DNA of 64,000 nt from NCBI RefSeq assembly GCF_001645125.1, contig NZ_LXKA01000221.1, positions 1 through 64,000 of the forward strand. Direction: 5' to 3'. The notes under the pieces were generated by a model. That model saw nothing but the letters and a program-made list of their open reading frames with translations. It was not told where the DNA came from and did no database searches. A program made the translations under genes and the position numbers. The DNA is from Paraburkholderia ginsengiterrae (GTDB lineage: Bacteria > Pseudomonadota > Gammaproteobacteria > Burkholderiales > Burkholderiaceae). Numbering within the stretch: the first letter of the stretch is position 1; each line of letters begins with the position of its first letter. Shown in pieces: positions 8,433 through 16,053 of the stretch.

Positions 8433-9206
8433 ATGACTCCACGCAAACCTCTACAGACGCTCGACGCCGAGTCGATCATCAAGGATGCGCGACGCGAACT
8501 GCAATCGTCGTCACGGCGCCTCTTTGGCAAGCGAATCCTGACATTGGGCGGACTGGCGCTATTGTCAGGCTGCGATTTGACGAACGACAAGTCGGTCAAC
8601 ACCATGCTGCGCAGAATGTCATCCTTCAACGACGACGCGCAAGCGCTGCTATTCGATTCGCGCAAGCTGGCGCCGACCTATCCGGAATCGATGATCACCC
8701 GGCCGTTTCCGTTCAATGCCTTTTACGACATCGACCAGGTGCCCGACGTGGATGCGCAGACTTATCGTCTCGAACTCAGTGGACGTGTCAAAGGCAAACG
8801 CATCTGGACGCTCGATGAACTGCATGCGTTGCCCCAGCAGAGCCAGGTGACGCGGCATATCTGCATCGAAGGATGGAGCGCAATCGGCAAGTGGGGCGGG
8901 GTGCGATTTTCTGATTTCCTCCTGCAAGCCGGCGCCGATACCACCGCGAAATACGTCGCGCTGCACTGCGCCGACAACTACTGGACGAGCATCGACATGC
9001 CGACCGCGTTGCATCCGCAAACGCAGCTCACGCTCACCTACGACGGCAACATTCTGCCCGCGAAGTATGGATTCCCGATGAAGCTGCGCATGCCAACCAA
9101 GCTCGGCTACAAGAATCCAAAGCACATCGTTGCCATTACCGTAACCAATGAGTTTCCTGGTGGCTATTGGGAAAACCAGGGCTACAACTGGTTCGGTGGT
9201 TCCTGA
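8433..9206 (+). CDS. Sulfite-oxidase-family molybdopterin protein (YedY/MsrP-like fold)
   Basis: The 257-residue protein matches the oxidoreductase molybdopterin-binding domain. It contains RHICIEGWSAIGKWGG, in which the Cys is the expected molybdenum ligand, and later MKLRMPTKLGYKNPKH and GYWENQGYNWFGGS typical of the family end. The N-terminal part holds an LLSGC sequence that could be a lipobox, so it may be anchored in the periplasmic membrane; a long leader precedes it. It is cotranscribed with a b561 cytochrome, analogous to MsrP/MsrQ, but that partner is not MsrQ. The substrate is unknown. Confidence 0.85.
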   Translation: MTPRKPLQTLDAESIIKDARRELQSSSRRLFGKRILTLGGLALLSGCDLTNDKSVNTMLRRMSSFNDDAQALLFDSRKLAPTYPESMITRPFPFNAFYDIDQVPDVDAQTYRLELSGRVKGKRIWTLDELHALPQQSQVTRHICIEGWSAIGKWGGVRFSDFLLQAGADTTAKYVALHCADNYWTSIDMPTALHPQTQLTLTYDGNILPAKYGFPMKLRMPTKLGYKNPKHIVAITVTNEFPGGYWENQGYNWFGGS

Positions 9207-9256
9207 TCCACTCGCCGCAACTATCTCTTAACCGCAACAACCAATACGGAGTACTT

Positions 9257-9871
9257 ATGTCAATTAAACTCAAACTCGCTGCTTCCTTTGTCGCGTTGAC
9301 GTTCGCCGGCGCGGCTTTCGCTCAATCCTCCGCTGACAAGCCCGAACGGATCCGTGGCGACATCGTGTCTCTTTCGGGTACCACCCTGAAGGTGCATCGC
9401 CGCAGCGGCGACACCGTGACGATCGAAGTGAAGGACTCGACGGGCGTGAATGCCGTGAAGGCGATCCAGCTTGCCGATATCAAGCAGGGTTCTTATGTCG
9501 GCGCGGCGGCGATGCCCGGCGCTGACGGCAAGTTGACCGCGAAGGAAGTCGTGGTCTTTCCGGAGGCCGCACGCGGCACCGGCGAGGGGCATTACGCGTG
9601 GGATCTCGGCACAAACAGCACAATGACGAACGCAAACGTGGATACCGTTGTGCAAGGCACCAGCGGCCGCGATCTCAAGCTGTCGTACAAGGGCGGTAGC
9701 AACTCCATCAACGTGCCGGCCAATGTTCCGGTCGTGACGCTGATTCCCGCGACGCGCACCGACTTGACGACAGGCAAGAAGGTGTTCATCGTGGCAATTC
9801 CGGAGAAGGACGGCACCTACGACGGCAAAGTGGTCGTGGTCGAGAAGGACGGTGTAGTGCCGCCGATGTAA
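9257..9871 (+). CDS. Secreted DUF5666-like/OB-fold metal-binding-type protein
   Basis: The 204-residue protein has a clear signal peptide (hydrophobic stretch ending AFA-QSS). The mature part alternates short beta-rich motifs (RIRGDIVSLSGTTLKV, IKQGSYVGAAAM, KKVFIVAIPEKDG) like small periplasmic beta-barrel proteins. It sits 50 bases after the molybdoenzyme gene and could belong to the same unit. Its role is unknown; an accessory function to the neighbouring redox pair is only a guess. Confidence 0.7.
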   Translation: MSIKLKLAASFVALTFAGAAFAQSSADKPERIRGDIVSLSGTTLKVHRRSGDTVTIEVKDSTGVNAVKAIQLADIKQGSYVGAAAMPGADGKLTAKEVVVFPEAARGTGEGHYAWDLGTNSTMTNANVDTVVQGTSGRDLKLSYKGGSNSINVPANVPVVTLIPATRTDLTTGKKVFIVAIPEKDGTYDGKVVVVEKDGVVPPM

Positions 9872-9920
9872 ATCCGAGCGGGAGGGGCGGCTTCCAGTGG
9901 GTTGTCACGCTCCCTGGCGC

Positions 9921-10073
9921 CGCACTCCTGGTTACTTTCTGATTGCGGATAGGCTTGCGCTTCGCAGTGTCACGACAGTCGAGATCAACTCGAGCCACGT
10001 CGCCTATATCTCGCATCCGGCCGAAGTCGCGAAGCTGATCGAGCAGGCCGCAACAAAGTCCGGCAAGCAATGA
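9921..10073 (+). pseudogene. Alpha/beta-hydrolase remnant (C-terminal tail)
   Basis: The frame to the stop at 10071-10073 reads like the end of an alpha/beta-hydrolase. A GYFLIADR segment resembles the strand carrying the acidic catalytic residue, then INSSHVAYISHPAEVAKL provides the catalytic-His region, followed by a normal tail. Between these two parts about 20 residues seem to be missing, and the N-terminal 200 or so residues are absent. No start or ribosome site is present. I read it as a decayed gene. Confidence 0.65.
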
Positions 10074-10078
10074 TTGAA

Positions 10079-10126
10079 CGCGATACGCGGCCTGTGATTC
10101 GAGTGATTGCCCGGCGGCGTATCGCG
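10079..10126. terminator. Inverted repeat between convergent units
   Basis: A perfect 10-base inverted repeat (CGCGATACGC at 10079-10088 and its complement at 10117-10126) with a 28-base spacer lies between the hydrolase remnant and the end of the Nramp gene. No U-tract follows, so terminator function is uncertain. Confidence 0.35.
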
Positions 10127-10139
10127 CTAGCGCTTAAGG

Positions 10140-11453
10140 TCAGCCGCCAGCCGGAATTCCCGGCACCGCAACCCCAAAAGTCTGCAGCAACAGAATCACG
10201 TTGAGGACCAGAATCACCACGGTCCCCACTATCGCCGTGCCGGACACCAGCCGGCTGTTCACAAACACGCCCATGATCTCGCGCCGGCTAGTAAAGATCA
10301 CGAGCGCAATCATCGGCACCGGCAGGGCAAAGCTCAGTACGACCTGGCTGTAGACAAGCGCATCGGTTGCATTGACACCTAACGCCACGACAATGAACGC
10401 AGGCAGCATGGTCGCAAGACGGCGCAGCCAGACCGGAAGACGAAAACCCACGAAGCCTTGCATGATCATTTGCCCCGCCATCGTTCCGACCACCGAACTC
10501 GAAACGCCGGAGGCCAGCAGCGAAACCAGAAAAATCCCGGCCGCGCCGGCGCCGAGCAAAGGCGTCAATGTGTGATAGGCCGTCTCGATCTGTGCCACTT
10601 CAGGATGACCCGCGTGAAACGCCCCGGACGCCATGATGACCATCGCCATGTTGACGAGCCCGGCGAGCGTCAGCGCGATCACGACTTCGCGGTTCGAAAA
10701 GCGCACCAGCTTCCGGCGGGCGGCATCGGTGCGCGCGGGTGCGCGATTTTGCGTCAGGCCGGAGTGCAGGTAGATCGCGTGCGGCATCACCGTGGCACCA
10801 ATAATGCCGACCGCGACACCGAGTGCGCCGGAACCATGCAACTGCGGCACGAACGCTCCGTGTACCGCGGCTCCCCACGTTACATGGACAATCGCCAGTT
10901 CGATCACATAAGACAGGGCGATGGCACCGATGAGACCGCCGATAATCAGCTCGATCGGCCGGAAGCCCTGCTTCTCGGCCATCAGGATCGCGTAGGTAAC
11001 GAGTCCGGTCACCCCCATGTCGACGAGCAAGGGCAGGTGAAACAGTAGTGCCAGACCAATCGCGCCACCGAGAAATTCGGCGAGATCTGTCGCCATTGCC
11101 GCGATTTCGCTGATTCCCCACATCGCATAGACCACCGCAGCCGGAAAATGCTCGCGGGACATCTCGGCGAGATTGCGGTTCGTGACGATGCCCAGTCTTG
11201 CCGAAAGCGCCTGGAACAGCATGGCGATGACGTTGGCAGCCAGCACGACCCAAAGCAGCGAGTAGCCGTACTTGGCCCCCGCCTGAAGGTTCGTGGCGAA
11301 ATTGCCCGGATCCATGTAAGCGATGGAAGCCACGACGGCAGGGCCGGCAAACAGCAGAGCTGACCGGATGCCGAACTTGCGTCCAGCCACGACCTCGCCG
11401 ATGGCCAGGGTGGTTCGTTCGGTCATCCCCAGGCGTGCGGCTGGTGTACTCAT
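10140..11453 (-). CDS. mntH: Nramp-family divalent metal transporter (MntH-like)
   Basis: The 437-residue inner-membrane protein has about eleven hydrophobic segments. The family's metal-site motif DPGN appears in AYMDPGNFAT, and the second motif MPHAIYLHS is intact. Nramp proteins import Mn(II) and related ions with protons. The ATG at 11453 has GAGAGGA a few bases upstream. The gene stands alone, between a hydrolase remnant and the GlxA-type regulator. I saw no clear Mn riboswitch or MntR box in the roughly 200 bases upstream. Confidence 0.93.
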   Translation of the reverse strand: MSTPAARLGMTERTTLAIGEVVAGRKFGIRSALLFAGPAVVASIAYMDPGNFATNLQAGAKYGYSLLWVVLAANVIAMLFQALSARLGIVTNRNLAEMSREHFPAAVVYAMWGISEIAAMATDLAEFLGGAIGLALLFHLPLLVDMGVTGLVTYAILMAEKQGFRPIELIIGGLIGAIALSYVIELAIVHVTWGAAVHGAFVPQLHGSGALGVAVGIIGATVMPHAIYLHSGLTQNRAPARTDAARRKLVRFSNREVVIALTLAGLVNMAMVIMASGAFHAGHPEVAQIETAYHTLTPLLGAGAAGIFLVSLLASGVSSSVVGTMAGQMIMQGFVGFRLPVWLRRLATMLPAFIVVALGVNATDALVYSQVVLSFALPVPMIALVIFTSRREIMGVFVNSRLVSGTAIVGTVVILVLNVILLLQTFGVAVPGIPAGG

Positions 11454-11658
11454 CGCAGAAATCCTCTCGCGTGAAACAGGCTGTCGGTGCTATGGCGATA
11501 GCCGGGGCCACGGGACGGGTGCTGCACCCTGGACGACAATCCATGCCAGCCGCTTCGCACTACGTCTGCATAATGCGTCGAGGGGCAGGAAAAGACCAAT
11601 TGAACGTTCTCATCGCTTCGATAAGGAAGCCGCGAAGCGTGCTCAACCCTTTCAGGCC

Positions 11659-12624
11659 CTACTCCGGCGCGGACGCGTGGCGTTTGCGATATTCAGCGGG
11701 AGTGACGCCAACGTGCTTGGAAAATGTCCGCCTCAGTGTATCCACGCTGGTGTAGCCGCACTTCGCCGCGACCTGTTTGGGGGTGTCGTGGCCATTCTCC
11801 AGAAGTTTGCGGGCCGCGGAGATACGCGCCGCCTCGACCCACGCGGCAGGGGTCATACCGACTTCAGCATGAAAGAGCCGTGCGAAGTGGCGCGGGCTAA
11901 TCCCCGCATGTCGTGCCAGATCAGCTACGTTGTGATCGAGCTCCGGGTTGGCGGCGACCCAACGCTGTACCTCCTGTAGAACGGAGCGTCCAGCAGGACG
12001 TGCCTCGCCTTTCTGACTGAATTGCAACTGCCCGCCGGGGCGCTTGAAAAACATCACCAGCTGAGCTGCAACACGCCGTGCCACGTCGCGCCCGAGATCT
12101 TCTTCGACCAACGCCAAAGCAAGATCCAGCCCGGCCGTGACGCCCGCGGCGGTGCGCAGCTTGCCATCCCTCACGTACAGCGCGTCTTCGTCAATCGTCA
12201 GAGAGGGATGTGCCTCGGCTAAAGCCTCGGCCACGGCCCAATGAGTCGTGACATGACGTCCGTCCAGCAAGCCGGTCGACGCGAGAAAAAAGGCGCCCGT
12301 GCAGATTGAACCGTACCGCCGGCTGCGTAGGGCTGTTGAGCGCAACCACGCGACGATCCCGGTGGAAAGCGTGACCTGTCCGGCGCCAGGCGCACCTGCT
12401 ACCAGCAGTGTGTCGATGCGTTCGTCCACGTCTGGAGCGACCCAATCCGCGAGTAGCCGCGCGCCGGACGAGCTGCGGATCGGACCGGACTCACAGGAAA
12501 TGATACGCAGTGCGTAGAACTCCTTGCGCGCTTCAATATTGGCTTGTGCGAACACATCAAGCGGTCCGGAGACGTCAAGAAGCTGAACCCCTGGCAGGGC
12601 AAAAATAGCGATGATTCTGGACAT
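11659..12624 (-). CDS. GlxA-type AraC-family regulator with DJ-1/PfpI domain
   Basis: The roughly 321-residue protein has two domains. Residues 1-190 form a class I glutamine amidotransferase-like (DJ-1/PfpI) domain with the nucleophile-elbow sequence SICTGAFFLA. Residues 220-320 form an AraC DNA-binding domain with two helix-turn-helix units (VADLARHAGISPRHFARLF and KQVAAKCGYTSVDTLRRTF). I chose ATG 12624 over TTG 12630. It is divergent from the HD-domain gene at 12776, its most likely target. Confidence 0.92.
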   Translation of the reverse strand: MSRIIAIFALPGVQLLDVSGPLDVFAQANIEARKEFYALRIISCESGPIRSSSGARLLADWVAPDVDERIDTLLVAGAPGAGQVTLSTGIVAWLRSTALRSRRYGSICTGAFFLASTGLLDGRHVTTHWAVAEALAEAHPSLTIDEDALYVRDGKLRTAAGVTAGLDLALALVEEDLGRDVARRVAAQLVMFFKRPGGQLQFSQKGEARPAGRSVLQEVQRWVAANPELDHNVADLARHAGISPRHFARLFHAEVGMTPAAWVEAARISAARKLLENGHDTPKQVAAKCGYTSVDTLRRTFSKHVGVTPAEYRKRHASAPE

Positions 12625-12775
12625 GGCCAATTCTCACGTATGCACTCGGTCAAATACCGCATTCATGGCAGTGTGTCTGATAATCGCGCGAAATGGCAGA
12701 ATTTGTCGTGCTACGTCTATTGAAGACATCTATCGGGTTGAGGAGAATCGATCATGTTTTCTATGGAGATCAATC

Positions 12776-13417
12776 ATGACTTTGAACGTTGCCGGAATCG
12801 CCGTCCCCGATAGTCAACTGGCTCGCGAGATCACCGAACTCGTCCGCGATACTGCCTCGCCCTTGCTGTTTCATCACTCCAGCCGTGTGTACTACTTTGG
12901 AGCCCTGGCAGGCAAGCATCGCGGCCTGAAGTTCGACCCGGAACTGCTTTACTGCGGATGCATGTTCCACGACATGGGCCTGACACACAAGCATAGCAGC
13001 GCATGTGAGCGCTTCGAGGTGGACGGTGCAAATGCTGCGCGCGATTTTCTGAAGAGCCATGGAATCAATCAGCAGGACATCGACACCGTATGGACTGCAA
13101 TCGCGCTGCACACGACCCCGGGCATTCCGCAGCACATGCATCCGGTCGTCGCTCTTGTCACCGCGGGAGTGGAAATGGACGTCCTGGGGCTGACCTATCC
13201 CGACTATAGCGAGGTTGAACGGGAAGCGGTGGTCCACGCTCATCCGCGCACGCCGCACTTCAAGGAAGACATCATCCAGGCGTTCTACGACGGAATCAAG
13301 CATAAGCCGGATACGACTTTCGGTAACGTCAAGGCGGACGTGCTTGCCGACAAGGATCCGCATTTCCACGCCGGGAATTTCTGTAGCGTCATCAGGTCAT
13401 CGGCCTGGGGCGGTTGA
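12776..13417 (+). CDS. HD-domain metal-dependent hydrolase (cyanamide hydratase-like)
   Basis: The protein has 213 residues. It has the HD-superfamily pattern: HHSSRVYYFG supplies the first His, CMFHDMGLT the HD pair, and later IALHTTPGIP and HPVVALVTAGVEMD additional ligands. The HSxRVYYFG arrangement resembles fungal and yeast cyanamide hydratases and the bacterial proteins related to them; that is from memory. ATG 12776 has GGAG upstream, and an open extension to 12611 looks untranslated. The divergent GlxA-type regulator suggests substrate-induced expression. The true substrate, cyanamide, a nitrile or a phosphoester, is not known. Confidence 0.8.
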   Translation: MTLNVAGIAVPDSQLAREITELVRDTASPLLFHHSSRVYYFGALAGKHRGLKFDPELLYCGCMFHDMGLTHKHSSACERFEVDGANAARDFLKSHGINQQDIDTVWTAIALHTTPGIPQHMHPVVALVTAGVEMDVLGLTYPDYSEVEREAVVHAHPRTPHFKEDIIQAFYDGIKHKPDTTFGNVKADVLADKDPHFHAGNFCSVIRSSAWGG

Positions 13418-13506
13418 ACTGAGCAGCGCGAGGTCTGATCCTCGTGAGTCCATCGCGCTGTGCGTACCACGTCGGCGCTCGTCCGTCATTGTTTAGGATA
13501 ACTGTC

Positions 13507-14970
13507 ATGGCCGAAAATTCGTCCAATCGGAAATTGACCCACGCAACGGGGGCACCCGTCAGCGACAACGTCAACATTCAGACGGCCGGTCCGCGCGGTC
13601 CGGCGCTCTTGCAGGATGTCTGGCTGATCGAGAAGCTCGCGCATTTCGACCGCGAGGTGATTCCCGAGCGGCGCATGCACGCCAAGGGTGCCGGCGCGCA
13701 TGGAACGTTCACTGTGACGCACGACATCACGCGTTACACGCGAGCGAAGATCTTCTCCGAGATCGGCAAGCAGACACCGATGTTCGCACGGTTCTCGACG
13801 GTAGCCGGTGAACGTGGCGCGGCGGACGCCGAGCGCGACATCCGCGGTTTCGCGCTGAAGTTTTACACGGAGGAGGGCAATTGGGATGTCGTGGGCAACA
13901 ATACCCCCGTGTTTTTCTTCCGCGATCCGCTGCGTTTCCCCGATCTGAATCATGCCATCAAGCGCGATCCCCGCACGGGGATGCGCAGCGCCGACAGCAA
14001 CTGGGACTTCTGGTCTTTGCTGCCCGAGGCATTGCATCAGGTCACTGTCGTTATGAGTGAGCGCGGTATCCCGCGGAGCTTCCGGCACATGCACGGCTTC
14101 GGGAGCCACACCTACAGCTTCCTGAATGCCGCGAATGAGCGGACATGGGTGAAATTCCACTTCCGCACCAATCAGGGCATCGAGAACCTGACGGACGCGG
14201 AGGCGGAGGCCATGGTAGGCAAAGACCGCGAGACGCATCAACGTGATCTTTACAACAGTATCGAAGCAGGGGACTTCCCGCGGTGGACCTTGTCCGTTCA
14301 GGTCATGACGGATGCGCAGGCCAAGGCGTTCGCGTTCAACCCTTTCGATTTGACCAAGGTGTGGCCGAAGGCAGCTTTCCCACTGATGGAGGTCGGATAT
14401 TTCGAGCTGAACCGGAACCCCGACAACTTCTTCGCGGAAACGGAACAGTCGGCGTTCTCGCCGGCCAACATCGTGCCCGGGATCAGCTATTCGCCGGACA
14501 AGATGCTGCAGGCGAGATTGTTCTCCTATGCCGACGCTCAACGTTACCGCCTTGGGGTGAACTTCAACCATATTCCGGTGAATGCGCCGAAGTGTCCTTT
14601 CCACAGCTATCACCGTGACGGTGCGATGCGCGCGGATGGCAACCTCGGCGGCACGCCTTCGTACTGGCCAAACAGCAAGGGCATCTGGACCGATCAGCCG
14701 CAGCTCAACGAACCGCCGCTGGAAATTGATGGCGCGGCGGCGCATTGGGATCATCGGGTCGATGAGGATCACTACCAGCAGCCAGGCGATCTGTTCCGCA
14801 AGATGAGCGCGGCCCAGCGTCAGACGCTCTTCGACAACACGGCGCGCGCGATGGGCGATGCGAGGGATGAGGTGAAGCAGCGCCACATCGATAACTGTGC
14901 CAAGGCCGATCCGGCGTATGGCGCGGGTGTCGCCGCCGCGGTGGCGCGCTTTGCTGCTGGAGCGTTGTAG
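13507..14970 (+). CDS. katA: Monofunctional haem catalase
   Basis: This is a 487-residue small-subunit catalase. Visible hallmarks are the distal His region ([19 protein letters not shown]), the distal Asn in [14 protein letters not shown], and the proximal haem-ligand region [14 protein letters not shown]. It decomposes hydrogen peroxide in the cytoplasm. ATG 13507 follows an AGGA site; the frame is open 63 bases further upstream without a ribosome site. It follows the HD-domain gene by 89 bases and converges with the dehydrogenase gene; a strong hairpin separates them. I saw no definite OxyR site. Confidence 0.95.
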   Translation: MAENSSNRKLTHATGAPVSDNVNIQTAGPRGPALLQDVWLIEKLAHFDREVIPERRMHAKGAGAHGTFTVTHDITRYTRAKIFSEIGKQTPMFARFSTVAGERGAADAERDIRGFALKFYTEEGNWDVVGNNTPVFFFRDPLRFPDLNHAIKRDPRTGMRSADSNWDFWSLLPEALHQVTVVMSERGIPRSFRHMHGFGSHTYSFLNAANERTWVKFHFRTNQGIENLTDAEAEAMVGKDRETHQRDLYNSIEAGDFPRWTLSVQVMTDAQAKAFAFNPFDLTKVWPKAAFPLMEVGYFELNRNPDNFFAETEQSAFSPANIVPGISYSPDKMLQARLFSYADAQRYRLGVNFNHIPVNAPKCPFHSYHRDGAMRADGNLGGTPSYWPNSKGIWTDQPQLNEPPLEIDGAAAHWDHRVDEDHYQQPGDLFRKMSAAQRQTLFDNTARAMGDARDEVKQRHIDNCAKADPAYGAGVAAAVARFAAGAL

Positions 14971-15029
14971 GGCACACCGTCAAGGCAATGAGGTGAGTGA
15001 CGGACAAGATTGCAAGCCGGGCGCCGGCC

Positions 15030-15054
15030 AGGTCAGCGGTGGTACCGCTGACCT
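15030..15054. terminator. Hairpin between catalase and dehydrogenase genes
   Basis: A perfect 11-base stem (AGGTCAGCGGT at 15030-15040, complement at 15044-15054) with a 3-base loop lies between two convergent genes. It is GC-rich and compact, as expected of a bidirectional terminator, although the flanking T-run is poor. Confidence 0.65.
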
Positions 15055-15066
15055 CGGCCACTCCAT

Positions 15067-16023
15067 TCAAACCACCATATTCCCCGGCTCGCCACCCACA
15101 AAGCGGTCAATGTTATCCATCAACTGATCCGCCAGCCGTTGCTGCGCTTCGTCGGAAGCCCAGGCTACATGCGGTGTCACGATCACGTTCGGCCGCTTCG
15201 CGATTCGCATCAGCGGATTGTCGTCATCGGGCGGCTCGCCTGAAAGCACATCAAAGCCGATGCCGCCAATCAGCCCCTCATCCAGTGCGCGTACCAGCGC
15301 CTCTTCATCGACAAGCCCGCCCCGCGCCGTATTGATGATGAGCGGCTTGCGCTTCATCGCACGGAACTCCGGCATCGCCAGCATGCCGCGCGTCTGAGGC
15401 GTCAGCGGGCTGTGTATCGTGATGACGTCGCTGGTCGCAAGAACTTCATCCCATGGCGTGTAGAGCGGCCCGAGCCCTTCGCGGCCCTTGTGCGCAGCGA
15501 AAAGCGGACGCATGCCGAAGGCTTTCGCGATCTCCGCGACACGTTGCCCAAGCACACCCTCGCCGATAATGCCGAGGGTCATCCCGCCCAGATCATGAAT
15601 CGCGTGATTGAAGAAGCAGAACTGGCCTGACTTCTGCCATTCGCCGTTGAGCACGTCGTCGCGATAGGCGATCAGATTGCGCCGCAATGCGAGCATCAAT
15701 GCGAAAGTATGCTCAGGCACCGTGTTCACCGCATAGCCACGAATATTCGACACACGGATGCCGTGCTGTTTGCACGCTTCCTTGTCGACGCAATCGGTAC
15801 CCGTCGCGGCAACGGCTATGAGCTTCAACGAAGGCAACTGCGCGATCACCTCCGCCGTCAGCGGCACCTTGTTGGTGATCGCGATGGTCGCGCCGTCCAG
15901 GCGCGCGGCGATCTGATCGGGGGATGTATGGTCGTACTCGATGAGCTGATGTTCGAATGCCGGACGCGAGAGCCTGATTTGCGGCGCGAGCGTCGCACGG
16001 TCGAGAAAGACGATCTTCTGCAT
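15067..16023 (-). CDS. D-2-hydroxyacid dehydrogenase (glycerate dehydrogenase/hydroxypyruvate reductase-like)
   Basis: The 318-residue protein has the NAD-binding motif in GIIGEGVLGQRVAEIAKAFG and the catalytic Arg, Glu and His regions NTARGGLVDEEAL, EPPDDDNPL and VTPHVAWAS. The family reduces 2-keto acids such as hydroxypyruvate or glyoxylate to D-2-hydroxyacids. It lies 30 bases after a full-length transketolase gene and is the last gene of the leftward unit. Because transketolases can use hydroxypyruvate as ketol donor, a link to that metabolite is plausible but inferred. Confidence 0.88.
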   Translation of the reverse strand: MQKIVFLDRATLAPQIRLSRPAFEHQLIEYDHTSPDQIAARLDGATIAITNKVPLTAEVIAQLPSLKLIAVAATGTDCVDKEACKQHGIRVSNIRGYAVNTVPEHTFALMLALRRNLIAYRDDVLNGEWQKSGQFCFFNHAIHDLGGMTLGIIGEGVLGQRVAEIAKAFGMRPLFAAHKGREGLGPLYTPWDEVLATSDVITIHSPLTPQTRGMLAMPEFRAMKRKPLIINTARGGLVDEEALVRALDEGLIGGIGFDVLSGEPPDDDNPLMRIAKRPNVIVTPHVAWASDEAQQRLADQLMDNIDRFVGGEPGNMVV

Positions 16024-16053
16024 GCCAAGTCCTGGTGAGCTGATGAAAGGGAA

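Noticed and set aside
11454-11658. Mn-sensing riboswitch or MntR site before the Nramp gene
   Set aside because: I looked for a yybP-ykoY-like fold and a clear dyad but found none I could support.
13486-14886. Long open frame (466 codons) antisense to the catalase gene
   Set aside because: It is Arg/His/Val-rich with no family motif, as expected for the antisense of a GC-rich gene with strong third-position bias. The catalase on the other strand has all catalytic residues.
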